A stretch of DNA of 64,000 bases from Amorphophallus konjac (GCA_022559845.1 CM040126.1:144282064-144346063), one strand, 5' to 3'. Counted from the first letter of the stretch, positions 22,459 through 34,238 are shown. Notes: generated by a model from the letters alone, not told the origin. Translations and numbers: made by a program.

Positions 22459-23609
22459 AGTGTGACTAATCTTCATGCCTCTTTTGAGCAGAGATCGCAA
22501 TCTTCATCATGACATGATTTGTAGTATTTCATTGATGCAGAGATCCAGTTTCTTCGAAGGTCATGCCATTGCTCTGCCACACAAGTGTAATATATTTTAT
22601 TATGGCGTATTCCATGAACTTTTTAGATTTTTCTTAAAGGAGTTCATAGGCAATATATGCAGAAGATTCTTTTTCCAAAGATGTTCACTTTACTCACTAT
22701 TTTCAAAAATCCAGAGACAGTTAAAGCAGGTTCTTTTTCAGAATATTTTTGACCGATTATATATGTAGGAAGAATCAGTTCTGGATAAGTGAGCTTAGAT
22801 TTAATGGGTATAAACAGAAAACCACTATAGTGTAAGAGGTTGGTTAGTCATGACCAAAGGTCCTCTTGAAGGAAGAATGACTTAGTGATTTCCCTTTCGA
22901 CAGTAAATATGGCAGATTCAAAGAATCGAAGGCTTCTCCAAATTTTACACAAGAGTATGAATGAGAGGATAATTTTGAGAGTGAGTGGCACAGAAAACTT
23001 AAGAAGCTGAGCAGAGTTTGGAAGGATTGAACAGTTCCAAGAATGTAGAGAGATAAGAAATGTGAGACAGACTCAATGTAAGGAATGACTGCATTGAGGC
23101 ATGCAGGTAGCATCAGATCAGTTTGACAGTGCGTAGATTTGGTGCTCTGACCTTCATCATTTGATCCCTCCACCCATCAAGGCCAAACAACAGCAGGTTT
23201 TGAACAACCCTTACTAGCTACATCGAGGCAATGGACTGATGCATCGACCTATCAAGGTTATCTGACCTATTCACATTCAGTCATGTAGAGAATGACATGG
23301 CCATAGATATAGCAACCAAAAATCAACAACCATTCATCAGCAATAGACCACTGACTTTACCTAGGTCAACAGTACTTGATCTCTCAAATTGATGTTCCAG
23401 ACTTCCCCTCAACCATAGCATAACTGTTTCTCAGCTATACAGATCAGCATACCAAGCTCCCCCTTACTCAAGGGACATACTTTTCTCAACAGATCATGTA
23501 GCTTTCTAGACTCCCCCTCACTCATTGCACGGAGATACCAACAAGGGGTACAGGGTATGACTAAGCTATGCTCATGAAAATCTAAACTATTCTATATGCA
23601 AGTTTGACC

Positions 23610-23653
23610 TATGGTACATGGCGGAGAACTTAGGTCCTAGGACCACATCTCGC
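23610..23653 (-). other. Conserved noncoding element 2 (copy in D), with palindrome GGTCCTAGGACC
   Basis: The plus strand has GGTACATGGCGGAGAAC, then the palindrome. It matches 60376-60415 in C and 40190-40234 in K at a majority of positions over ~40 bp. Confidence 0.6.
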
Positions 23654-23947
23654 ATGACGTGGGTATCCAGACAGAAATAATCTACCATTCTCCCAACGTA
23701 GCATTTTATATACCATAGGGTCATGCATGATTATGCAGTAGTCAAATGCATTTCAGTTTGACATAAGCAGTAATTTCAAGAAGGCATAGCAATGCCAAAG
23801 AGAGCATATGAGCAGATTTTCAATTTTAATCATGAATGTGCAAGAAGAATTCACAGTTTATTCAGAAGCATTAACTAGAACAAAAAAATATTGAAATTCA
23901 GCTGCAAGAAAAAATAAGATGCAGGAGTGGGGTTTGTCAAACCAAGA

Positions 23948-24005
23948 TGCCTTGTTTATTTTTCAACCCCCTTTATTTTTATTTTTTCTTCTTTTCTTCA
24001 AGGCA
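23948..24005 (-). other. Post-gag hairpin of element D with AATAAAGGGGG loop
   Basis: Arms TGCCTTG and CAAGGCA, just downstream of the gag stop. The loop contains AATAAAGGGGG in element sense. Homologous to 48015-48060 (B) and 60641-60685 (C). Confidence 0.65.
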
Positions 24006-24025
24006 CACCTGCAAAACAGATGTTC

Positions 24026-26115
24026 TCATTTTCTGTTCAATGGTACCCAAGATCTCTTGGGTCTTGAAAAGTTAGTTGCACCTCTGAAAGGTGCTTTCCA
24101 CATTCTTACAGCATTAAAATTATCAGATTATAAGGAATAACAGTCATCCATGACATGTCCTACTTTCCTACAATAATGACAATAAGTGAAGGCATTCGGA
24201 TTTTTATTTATAGGGTAAGCATGACATTTCTGTGGATAAGCAGGGGTTTTGTAATTTTTACTATAGAAATCATTATTCCTTTGCAAATACCAACAGTCCT
24301 TGACTGTATGGCCAGACTTCCTACAATGATGACAGTAAGGCCTTTTTGGAACAGTGACTTTTCTGTAAGCCCTTAATTCATCATTTCTCCAAACAGAGCA
24401 ATCATGCACTTCATGATCATGTTTTTCATAATAGGAACAATGAACTGTCTTTCTATGACTAGCATGATTTTTTGCATGAGGTATTGAGCATGCACATGAG
24501 CAGCCAGAAATGAGTCTTTTCTATTGGAAGGCATTTTGACATTTTTGAAGTTATTTATCTTCTTGCATGCATTTAGGTCATCAGCCTTCATGATCCTACA
24601 ATCATGCATCATGTGACCTACTCTACCACAATAGTGACATGAATCCTTGTTTTTGTGTGCATGTAAGTGTGTGGGTGACTTGTGAACAACATGCACATTT
24701 GGAACATGAGTGTTTGTGGCCGTATGAAACAAGTTGCTTTTCTTTTTTAGATTTGCATTCTGTTTTGATGTTTTCTTACTAGCAGCTTGTTCTGGATCTC
24801 TCTAAGTAGTGAACCGAAAAGGTAATGAGTTAGAGCTATTGGCTGGTTCAGAACTACCCACAAATGAAGTGTGAATTTTATCTCCAAAACTCTTTTTGTT
24901 CTCAGGATTGTAACCTAATCCTTCTCTTTGAAAATTAATCTTGCTTCCAAGAAGTCTATCCAAATTTTCTTTCCCTTTAACAAACCTTGACAGGGAATCG
25001 TTCAAATCTTTTATTTCTGATTGAAGAGATGAAATGTGAAATTCATAATTTGTTATATCTTCTTCACAGAAAATGATTTGTTGATGCATAACATCATTCA
25101 AGGTTTAAAGATTATGAATTTCCTGTTTCAATTTCAGGTCATTTCCAGATTCATTTTCATTCATAGCACATTTTCCTTTTTCAATCACAAGCAATCTTTC
25201 TGAAATAGCTGAATTTAACTCTTTCAATTTCTCATTTTTTGATTTCAGATTTTCAATTTCTTCAACATAACTTTCATCAATTGGCATTGAACTTATTTTA
25301 TCATTCAATTTCTCCTCTATCTATTCAAGTTCAATTTTCTTTCTCAAGCAAATCTTTATTCTCTTCTCTTAAAGAGGCAACAAGATCTTTATACCATTCG
25401 AGATCAAAGTGAAGTGATTCATTTAACTTCTTCACAAAGAACATTCATTGCATGCAAAAATTTTGGTACATTCATTTTCAGTTTTCTCAATTTGATTTTT
25501 GAACTTTTTATTTTCAGACTTTAAAACTTCTAGTTCTAAACTAACATTGTCAAAACTTTTGAATTGTTTTTTAAGACAATCATTTTCAGATCTCAAAACT
25601 TTCCAGCCTTCATTATTCTCAGATCCAGAATTGATAACATCATTTAGTTTCTTTTTCAATGTTTTATTTTATTTTATCAACTTTTCATTCATGTCCAATA
25701 ATTCACTATATGCATTCTCCCAGTCAGCTAAAGAGAAATTTTTAAATGGATTTACCTGACTTTCATTCTCATTCTGATCACTGCTATGATCACTCTCACT
25801 TGCCACCAGACACTTGTCCTCGTTTTTCTTGTGGACTGCCTTCAGTTTGTCCAGTATCTCTTTAACATATCTACAATTAAGAACAAAAGGAATAGCATTT
25901 AGATCAATATCACTTCTCAAAATATTGAGAACTCTAGCGTTCTCACTGTCTTTCTTCCTATTATCAATGGACCATTTGGATGTGTCCTTGGGCAATCTAT
26001 GAGGACCACAAGAAATCAGATACCAAAGCTGAGGATTAATAGGATTGACATGTGTGTAAATTCTACCTATCCATTTCTCGAAACGGAATCCATCGAAGAT
26101 GGGTAACGAACCCAT
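24026..26115 (-). pseudogene. Gag of element D: truncated capsid region, coiled coil, zinc knuckles
   Basis: Start at 26115 (M-G-S-L-P-I-F-D-G-F), ~95 bases after the PBS. The first ~85 residues are the N-terminal copia Gag segment. It then jumps from I-L-D-K-L-K to N-E-D-K-C, skipping most of the UBN2 core and the first zinc knuckle present in A; B has the same junction. A long coiled coil follows (25660-24800). The knuckles are C-H-Y-C...G-H...C near 24630, a degenerate one near 24430, C-H-H-C near 24320 and C-H-Y-C near 24180. It ends in P-K-R-S-W-V-P, then stop at 24026. Several stops and frameshifts make it a pseudogene. RNA binding is the likely ancestral role; assembly without the capsid core is doubtful. 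Confidence 0.75.
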
Positions 26116-26210
26116 GAAGGAAAAAAAATAGAGAAACGAAAAACAAGCAGTAAGAAGCACGCGGATCTTTTCTCTATAGATTTTTAAATCTGAAGCAAAA
26201 TCAGAGACCT

Positions 26211-26222
26211 GCTCTGATACCA
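26211..26222 (-). other. Primer binding site, element D
   Basis: The minus strand TGGTATCAGAGC, two bases from the LTR end, matches the initiator tRNA-Met complement exactly. Confidence 0.92.
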
Positions 26223-26224
26223 AT

Positions 26225-28453
26225 TGTTAGTTGCTAGGACGGGATCTATAAGGGGGGATGAATAGATCCTTGCGGAAATAAACCCCAAATTTAATTTTAA
26301 ATCAGGAAGCATAACCCAAGAGCAAAAAGATGCTCAATCAAAAGAATCTAAACAAGTAGAGGTTCACAAGTAACTCAGGTTGAACGCTTATCTAATGCAT
26401 GCATATATATATATATATAATGTATGTATACTAGCAGTGCTGTAGATGATAAAACCGAATCGATAGTTCTTGCGGACCTAGTATCAAACACTTGGTAGAA
26501 AGACAATGCTAGATCAACCATGAATTGAATAGAATACGTCTCACATCAACAACTCACATTCGAGCGTCTCACCCCTCAGGAATCTAAAAGAAAATGCAGA
26601 CCTAAAAGGAGAAAGGCAAACACACGCACAAACCATGATGCACAGAGGATTTTTTAGGTGGTTCGGCCAGACACCAGTCTGCCTACGTCCCCCCCTCACT
26701 CCAACAAGAGTGAGGCTTCCCTTGCTAACGCAAGAAGCAGACTCAGTCTGCGATAAATGCTGAAAACATAGTTTAACCCGAGGGAAACAAATCCCTCAAC
26801 CCCTAATCTCAAACACGGTTCGTGCGGACCTAGTATCAAACACTTGGTAGAAAGACAATGCTAGATCAACCATGAACTAAATAGAATACGTCTCACACCA
26901 ACAACTCACATTCGAGCGTCTCACTCCTCAGGAATCTAAAAGAAAATGCCGAACTAAAAGGAGAAAGGCAAACACACGCACAAACCATGATGCACAGAGG
27001 ATTTTTTAGGTGGTTCGGCCAGACACCAGTCTGCCTACGTCCACCCCTCACTCCAACAAGAGTGAGGCTTCCCTTGCTAACGCAAGAAGCAGACTTAGTC
27101 TACGATAAACGCTGAAAACACAGTTTAACCCGAGGGAAACAAATCCCTCAACCCCTGATCTCGCACCCAGCGAAATCAGTCCCCACTAACTCAGGTAGTG
27201 ATCGGAGAAAGCAATTTCTCCGTTCTTATACAAACCCAGAAGGAAATCGTGAGACAGCACCCAGCTGCTCACAAACCCATAGGATTACAATCCTCTCTTC
27301 CTCTGAGACCTCAGAGGGAGCCCAGGGATTACTCTCCCTTCTTCTGATCGCTCAGAAGGGACCCGAACCCTAAATAGGGTATCGAAAGAACACTTAGGAA
27401 ATGGAAAATAATAAAAGAAGACACAACGGAAGCCAAAGAAAAAATGTACCTCCAATGAGCAGGATGGCTCTGGATTTGATCCACGAGACCAATCTTCAGG
27501 CATATCTTCAAGTAAGCTCGGCTGCACTCTGATATAGCTCTCACTGGGCTGCAGATTTGGACTCTCGATCTTACTCTCTTTCTTCTTCTTCTTCTTCTCT
27601 CAAGCTCTCACAGATTTTCCCTCTTTCTTTTTCCTGCTACATCTTCGAATTCTCTTCACAGAAGCATATCTCAGCCTTCTTCTTTTTCTTTCGAAGGAAG
27701 AAGACGAGTATTTATGTCGGACAGAAAATGTGGATTTTTTGTTTTAATTTAATCATCAGATCTGAAACTCCATTGGGCCAGGTGTCCACGATAATATTCT
27801 TCTTCAGAACTTATCTTGAAATGTTGCCACGTGGCCTAGGATCATGTGCCTTACATCTGAAGTCGAATGCACCTGATCTCATTAAGATCCTCACATGCTA
27901 GGTTGACAGGTCGAGGTGGCTCAACGATTGCGTGTCTTAAATCTACTTGTGCATCGATGCGCTTGAAAAAAAAGGTCGATGCATTCTTTCCCAACTTGGA
28001 GTTTAGATAGCACGTTGGTTTATTGTAGAAGGAGTGAAGATCGTGCTAGAGAGACAGCTCGAGGCAGCTCTTGATGCTTCGACCTTGCAGGCTTCCAAAT
28101 GCTAGTTCTGAGCTTGATGCATCGAGGCGGCTTCATGATTTATCGAGGTAGTACTCTACTGCATCGAGACAAGGCTTTGTGATGCATCAAGGCAATACTC
28201 TACTACGTCGAGGCATGGCTTTGGAGTATGGTGCTTTGGGTGTCACTGCGTCGAGGCCATTCTCCGACTACGTCAGTGCAGTAGTGAAGATAACAGCTTC
28301 CAGGCAACTTAAATGACTTCTACGTCGATGTAGTCCTTCGGCCTCTTGATTTGGGTTCCATGAATGTGAACCTGTTCAATATTCAGGACTTAGATTTCAT
28401 ATTGATTACATCACGATTCATAGTGTGTCATCATCAAAACTAGAGATCTGACA
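26225..28453 (-). repeat. 5' LTR of element D (with internal tandem duplication)
   Basis: 2229 bp, the partner of 17386-19224. The extra length is mostly one ~350-bp duplicated block in R/U5. A TATA-like box lies at 27706-27716 and U3 motifs at 27905-28330. Confidence 0.92.
26471..27174 (-). repeat. ~352-bp tandem duplication inside the 5' LTR of D
   Basis: TGCGGACCTAGTATC recurs at 26471 and 26823. Each block carries its own GGTGGTTCGG...CTACGTCC box pair, CTCACTC/GAGTGAG and CTTGC/GCAAG hairpins. The blocks differ at scattered sites. The 3' LTR has a single block. Confidence 0.85.
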
Positions 28454-28458
28454 CCGTC
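28454..28458. repeat. Degenerate target site duplication of element D
   Basis: CCGTC here against TCATC at 17381-17385. The two mismatches are C/T and G/A transitions. Confidence 0.55.
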
Positions 28459-29264
28459 ATGGTTGACGTGACTTGTCGGGTAGTCTGTGTTTGGCTTTAC
28501 CCGAGGTCAGTGTAGCGTACACGATGGTGAGATCGTGTATCTATTGGTGCTTTTAGACCATGTAGTCTTGAGTTGGGCTTTTGTCTCTGTAGACGAGCCT
28601 ACACGACTAAGGTGTCGTCATGTTGTCCTAGCTGTGTAGCCAGAGTTCCTTGCATCGGTTTAGTGATTCTCGACTATGGGTCTGGGGATCCGTGTCCTTG
28701 CCTATTAGGAGTAGTTTAGAGGGTCGAGATTCTATCGACTGTCGTGTTTCTGTTCAGTACGCGTTTTCTCTTTACTTTTGATGTTCCTACTTTTATTCCT
28801 GCTTTTGTTGTTGCTTTTGTTGTACTGCTGTTACTGTGTTCGTTTCATGGTAGGGATCTGCGGGACCCCTACTGAGCCAGTGAGACAAGGCTCACCCCTG
28901 ACTTTTTAGGTGTAGTTGTTCTTCCTCATGCTTTGGAGGTGCAGTGCGGTGGTTCTTAGTTTCCAGCTTTGCCAGTGTCAGACTTCCCCCGACTTGAGAG
29001 TACGTTCTTTTTCCTGTTGTACTATACTTTAGTTGGACTGGACTCTACTAGCTCTGTAGTTTAATTTCTTTAATAGAAAATGTAATTTTATTTCTACTAT
29101 TTAGTAATCATGATCCTAGTAATTAATTGTTTACTGCTTTATCTAGAAGTTCAATGTACTTACACACTCCTTTCTTTCCCTTCGGAGCTTTCCCGCTCTT
29201 TAGAGGCCTCTCAGGATCCAAGTGGTATCGGGTTTACCCGCTATCCGGAGTCTGGGTCCTCACA
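28459..29264 (+). repeat. 3' LTR of element H, last part
   Basis: Resumes H after D. It holds a T-rich block near 28770-28830 and ends GGGTCCTCACA. The next base returns to the F pol frame. No gene in these 800 bp. Confidence 0.6.
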
Positions 29265-30809
29265 ACTTCTCTCCGGGGGTAGACCGAGTAAATCCTCCGA
29301 AAAAACATCGGGAAAGTCCCGAACTACTCGGATGTCTTCTAGCTTTTATTCCTTAGCCTCTTTCACGGTGACAAGTGCAAGGAAGGCTATGCAACCCTTC
29401 CATATAAATTTATGGGATTGAAGAGCCAAAATAAGAGGTGATTTGTTCCGACTCCGTGGATTAGTGTAAACCAGTTCTGGATAATCATCAAAAGTTACCT
29501 TGCCTATCCAGCAATCTACAGTTGCCTTGTGTGTGGATAGCGAATTGGCACCTAATATGACATTATACTCCTTCATATCTAGGCATATCAAATCGGTAGG
29601 TAAGTTATGTCCTTCAATGACTATCTCGGTTTCTGGGTAGTGGTGTGTGATTTCGGAACCAGTTCCAATTGGGGTAGTGATAACTAGCTCTGAATCCAAC
29701 AAAACAGGTTTCATAGATAATGACTTAGCAAATCTTCGAGAGATGAATGAATGTGTTACGCCGGTATCAAATAAAACTAAGGTAGACTTAGAACATATAG
29801 TTAAAGTACCTTCCATGAGTCCGCCTTCATTTTGTTCCTCCTCTTGGAGTGCTTGTAAACGGCCTTGTTTCTTTGCCGGGTGTTTGTCATTGTTAGCTTG
29901 CTCATTCAATAGAGGGCAATCGGGAATCCGATGATCCAGACTTCCATAACGGAGGCACGCTCCCAACCTTCTCCAGCACTCCTCGGCCTTATGGCCGGCC
30001 TTGTCACAATGCTTGCACACCTCTTTGGAAGGTGTGGTAGTAATAGAAAAGGGCTTGTTACCCTTCTTAAACTTATTCTCTTGGGAGGAATCTCCTCCAT
30101 TGCTAGAGCTCTTATTATTGAATGTGGGTTTGAAAGTGCCAGAGCTTGTAACGTGCTCCTTCTTGTCTTTCCCACGGATCCAATCGGACAGCTCCGTGGC
30201 GACTTCTAATAACTGAGCTCGCCAAACCATTTCTGAGTAGACTTGAATGTCCATTGGTGCCAGTTGGATAATATATTGCGGTCGTAGCCCATTAAGAAAT
30301 CTCCAAGCCTTCATCTTCTCGGTACATACTAGGAGTGGCGCATACCTCAACAGCCTAGAGAATTGGGCCTCATACTCGGCCACTGACAGAGTCCTTTGTT
30401 TGAGCACGGCAAATTTCGTGACTTTCTTTTCTTGTATCCAGTCTGAGAAATACTTGTTATTAAAATATTCTACAAACTCGCCCCATGTAACTTGCTCATG
30501 GGGTAAAGTAGCTTCCACCAACTCCCACCAAAAGTGAGCATCCCTCTCCAGTTGGAAAGTCGCTAATAGCACCTTTTTCTATTCCGTGCATTGCATAACA
30601 CGGAATATCCTTTCTATCTCCTTGATCCAGAGTTCGGCATCGTCGGGGTCGGACGAGCCAGTGAAACTTGGCGGGTTCATGTTGCGGAAACTACGATGGA
30701 GATCACTCGCTCCACGATTCATTCCCCCTTGCGCCACTTGTTGTAGTGCTTAAGTGAGGTCTTGAACGGTGCGTTGCATATCGCGCCACTGAGCACATTC
30801 GACAGCCAT
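29265..30809 (-). pseudogene. Ty3/gypsy Gag-protease-RT start (element F)
   Basis: Start codon near 30809 (M-A-V-E-C-A-Q-W). Two early stops (TAA near 30755, TAG near 30580) interrupt the frame. From 30572 it is open for 408 codons: the retrotrans_gag core (W-W-E-L-V, F-x-x-Y-F-N-N-K-Y-F, then F-L-N-G-L-R-P), a zinc knuckle C-K-H-C-D-K-A-G-H-K-A-E-E-C near residue 190, and a pepsin-like protease with L-F-D-T-G-x-T-H-S-F-I-S. After a TAA at 29346-29348 the frame continues with F-P-D-V-F and L-P-P-E-R, the start of RT, until the H junction at 29265. Its product would form the particle and mature it. Confidence 0.88.
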
Positions 30810-30962
30810 AGTCCTACAAGATTTAAATAAACTATATTAGTATACGATTATCCGAGGGTCTTATCTCCTCAAGTTAACTTAACCCATGGCTCTACCCATC
30901 TCACCGGGTAACATGTATAAACCTATCCTTGGACTTGGTTTTCCTAGGAATTGAATATCTTA

Positions 30963-30975
30963 GGCTCTGATACCA
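30963..30975 (-). other. Primer binding site, element F
   Basis: The minus strand TGGTATCAGAGCC matches the initiator tRNA-Met complement. Confidence 0.9.
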
Positions 30976-30983
30976 CAAAAACG

Positions 30984-32252
30984 GTCACGCCCCGAGCGCG
31001 GAAGGAACTCGGTATGTGTAACGAGTTTATATCAATCATGTCAATCATAGCACGAGGTAATTCGACCATAAGACAGAGCGCGCAAAAGTAGAGATAATAA
31101 ACCAAATCCTTTATTCCATTAATAACTCCAAAGATAACTCATTTACAACTCTTTATTACCAAAGTAAAGTTGCTAGACTCAATAAAAGGAAAATACAATA
31201 ATTACTCAAGAAAATCGAAAAAAAACACGACTAGATAACGGCTTCAACAAGCAGACATCTCTACACTCTTCACTCGTATCCATCCCCATTCGAATGATCT
31301 TCGTCATTGGAATTACCTGAAAAATAGGGGGAAAGCTAGGGTGAGCGAACGCTCAGTAGGAATTATATCTCAAGTAAAAACTTGCTTTAAGTAAAACTAC
31401 ATGTTTCATGAATGCAAGTATAGCTAAACATGAACGTAAGATAATGTCGAGAGTGAATATAACAAGAGTTATCAAGGACGATCTAGTAGTTTTCAAGAGG
31501 AATCATGTAAGTATCAAGAATATCAAGCATGTAATATCAAATCATGTCATGAGGATTGGCTATTAAATTTCAAGCAAGTAAATATCCATTCTGGGCCATG
31601 CAAGTCACGTCATGTCAAGTCAAGCACGAGATCGTGGAATGCCATAATCTAGAAAGTCAAGCACTTTGGTGCAATGCCACATCGTGATGAATATAGCTCC
31701 CATGGGCACAAGTATTTTTGGGTGCTCCTCCCAGGACCAGATCGGGCCCCATTAACGCCAAGCGTTGAGTCATATATAATTAGACATCCACTAAAGTTTA
31801 TAGCCAATAGAATTCCAAAGGAATAAGCCATTGTAGGAATATAAGGTAGATTTCACAGGATGAGGAGTTCAAGGGTAGAACTTTGAACAAGGATGACATA
31901 CCGATGAATCACATGAAAACCTTGACATATCATGAAACTGGGTAATTGGCGTCCACTCAGATAGCCTCCAATTACAGAAATAGTGTCCACTATAGTGGTC
32001 GCTCATTCCACCGAACAGTACAGGCACGAAGAAATAGCGTCCATATGATAGCCGCTAATTTAGTATTTAGCGCCCATTGGCCTGGCCGCTATTTCCTTTT
32101 GGCGTCCACGTCCTGGTCGCTAATTCCAGACAGAGACAGACTTCTTAAAGAGGATAGAAACAGTACTCTATGAGGGCTAGAACGTCATGTTTCTTCAGAG
32201 TGACATGACTAGTAGGGTTCCAGAGTTTTAAGGGTACAACCAACTCGGCTGT
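30984..32252 (-). repeat. 5' LTR of element F, part
   Basis: Starts on the plus strand GTCACGCCCCGAGCG. A TATA candidate lies near 31771 (minus strand TTATATATG). It is interrupted at 32253 by LTR G; the rest of U3 is not found in the window. Confidence 0.7.
31942..32130. repeat. Array of five TAGCGTCCA/TGGxCGCTA inverted repeats in LTR F
   Basis: Units such as AGTGTCCACTATAGTGG, ATAGCGTCCAT..GCCGCTAAT and GGCGTCCACGTCC..CGCTAAT follow each other over ~190 bp, upstream of the TATA candidate. Confidence 0.7.
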
Positions 32253-34238
32253 TGATGCGGGACGGGACGCGAACCTAAGACTCTAGCTCGCGGACGTCCC
32301 TAAGCGAGAGAAACGTGCGGATGTGTGCGGTTGAGAAACCGGCAATTAGTTTCAGGTATCGACTTTTTCGCGTGCTCGGATTGAGTCACGGCACGGGTCA
32401 CACTCACTCTATCGCAGCGGTGATTGAAATAATATAACGAGCTAATTAACCTATCACTCATGCAGCGGCATAAAAAAATATATACGAGTAAAGCAAATGC
32501 CAAAGAGGGGAGCGGAAATGATATCTGCACGCTCCGGACGTGGGGAAGATGACCCCGGCCGAAACTCATACTCTCGGTATACAGTAAATAAATAATTACA
32601 GTAGCGAATTTAATTGCCCACTCCACGTAGGGAGGTAAAGGGGTACAATGGGACCCCGAGATTAGCGAACTTGGGTTGACGGGCAGCAAGCTGGAAGGGC
32701 TTTTGGGCTAGAGACGGGCTGCTGGTCCGACTCGGTACTATTCCAACTCGGTTCAGCAACTCAATTCAGCCCGCTGGATAGCAAGCGAACTCGGCTGCTG
32801 TGACGGCAGTTTCCGGTCACCTTCTGGTCACGGCGGCTGGCTGGGACGCTGCTAGGGGGTTACCGATCGATCTCCGAGAGCGGCGGTCGCCGAAGCTATC
32901 CCGGTATATTTTTGCTGGAATTACCCGGTGACTGCTTTGCTGGCCTGTTCTCGGATCGGAAATACGCGCCTCCACGAAAAGAATTTTTACGCCCAGATCC
33001 GACGTTGGATCGAGGCGAAATTAGTACCGTTGGAAACTAGACGCGAAGCGCTACAACATATATTATTTTCAGATCCATCCAGTAAACAGATTGGAAATGA
33101 AAAACTCTGTGGGTTGTAGTTGTTTCTGGCCCGAAATTACAGACAGTCAGGACAGAACAGGATCTGCCTGAAAATGAATTTTGACCGACATAAAAATGAT
33201 GGATCTAGACTCGGGAAAAATTATGGGTGGAAGAGGGGGATGTGAGGAACACGTATGATTTTTTTGGAAATTTTTAGAGAAGACTAAGTGGGCGGGAAAA
33301 ATACAACAACAGACTCTATCCCGCAGATCTGCTGATTGGCAGGCTGCTGGAGGGGAAAACTTAATTACGAGAAAAATACTAAACGAAGGTGAAATAACAC
33401 GAAATTTGAACTGGGGATGGGGGATGATAGGAAAAATAAACCCTCAAAATTTGGGGTCGAGCAAATATCCTGATTGAGAGATAGAATGTTGGCCTCAGTT
33501 TGCTATCCAAAGTTAGACAGAACTCCGACGAGGCGGCGGCGGTGGTGTGATGGCGGCACGAACGGAGGCGGCGGCGGTGCTTCACACTCTAGGAAAGAGA
33601 TACAACTTGGAATCCACCAAGTTTTCTAGGGAATCCACCCTAAGAATACATCAATCCAGCTGCAAGGGGAGAGAGGGAGAGAGGGGCGCCCTTGGGCTTG
33701 CTCTTTGCAAAAATGCTTAATTCTTCATTAATTTGCTAAGGAATTCACAAAATACATGGGTTATATAGAAATAGAAAAAATACATAAACTACCCCTAGAT
33801 CTAGGGTTAGGGAGGGGTAAACTAGGGATAGGATAATTAATCTCCCATGTGGTCAAATGACCAAATTAAATAAAATACAACAAGGAATAAACAATAGTAA
33901 AGGGGGGCCCCTTGACTAAGGGGTGGCCAACTTTGAATTTCTTTCCATCTTGTCTCCCCATGGTCCAAGTCCAACCTTGGACTTTGAACTAGCCCAACAT
34001 GGGCCCCAGATCCTAGGTGGACCAATGGAAAATAAGGTGGGGGCCCTGCTGGACCTACTGGCAAATTACATAGAAACCCAAAAGCCTTTTTGCAAAGAAA
34101 CCCAAAGATTTCTAATGACTCACCATTTGGCTTATAATGCCTTACAATTGCAAACCCAATTAGCCAAGGATATAAATACAAATAAAAGGGATACAAATGC
34201 AAAAATAAATTGTTAGTGTCTGGTGTTGATTCCCATCA
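32253..34238 (-). repeat. LTR of element G (3' LTR)
   Basis: 1986 bp. Conserved patches with LTR L include the terminal 100 bp and the CCACTCCACG(T/C)AGGGAGG block near 32620. TATA candidate at 33761-33768 on the minus strand. Confidence 0.82.

Larger units (their letters stand above)
21829..24025 (-). other. Noncoding region between gag and ORF3 of element D
   Basis: About 2.2 kb where other copia elements carry pol. No pol motif is seen in any frame. It holds two conserved elements shared with B or C (22410-22458, 23610-23653), GGGGGAG-type purine blocks near 23457 and 23512 (minus strand), and GCATCGAGGC-type words near 23218-23250. Confidence 0.65.
17386..28453 (-). mobile_element. Element D: pol-less Sirevirus-like copia element with gag and a third ORF
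   Basis: Complete minus-strand element: 5' LTR (28453-26225), PBS, gag, noncoding stretch, ORF3, PPT, 3' LTR (19224-17386). Both LTRs start and end at the same TG/CA points, except for a tandem duplication in the 5' copy. Flanks are TCATC and CCGTC, a 5-bp TSD differing by two transitions. No protease, integrase, RT or RNase H lies anywhere inside. Movement would need Pol from a relative. Stops in gag and ORF3 show it is old. Confidence 0.9.
11806..29264 (+). mobile_element. Element H: chromovirus-like Ty3/gypsy 3' end with long LTR, broken by E and D
   Basis: The visible parts are a ~650-bp internal tail, a purine tract after a TTTTGAGGATGTAATTC word, and an LTR in three pieces (12472-14962, 17271-17385, 28459-29264). 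The GAGGA...AATT...AAGG(A)GGGGAGG junction is typical of Tekay/Del-type chromoviruses. The LTR ends GGGTCCTCACA, beyond which the pol of element F resumes in the opposite orientation. No coding domain of H is in the window; its left part is cut by the A insertion. The lineage is inferred from PPT and LTR ends only. Confidence 0.6.
29265..32252 (-). mobile_element. Element F: chromovirus-like Ty3/gypsy element, 5' part
   Basis: Minus strand: 5' LTR piece (32252-30984), PBS, gag, protease and the start of RT, cut at 29265 by the H insertion and in its LTR by G. The LTR end GGGGCGTGACC followed by a short spacer and TGGTATCAGAGCC, and a GAGCG(T)TCGCTCACC word in R, are typical of plant chromoviruses. 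The clade below that level is not determined. Confidence 0.85.
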
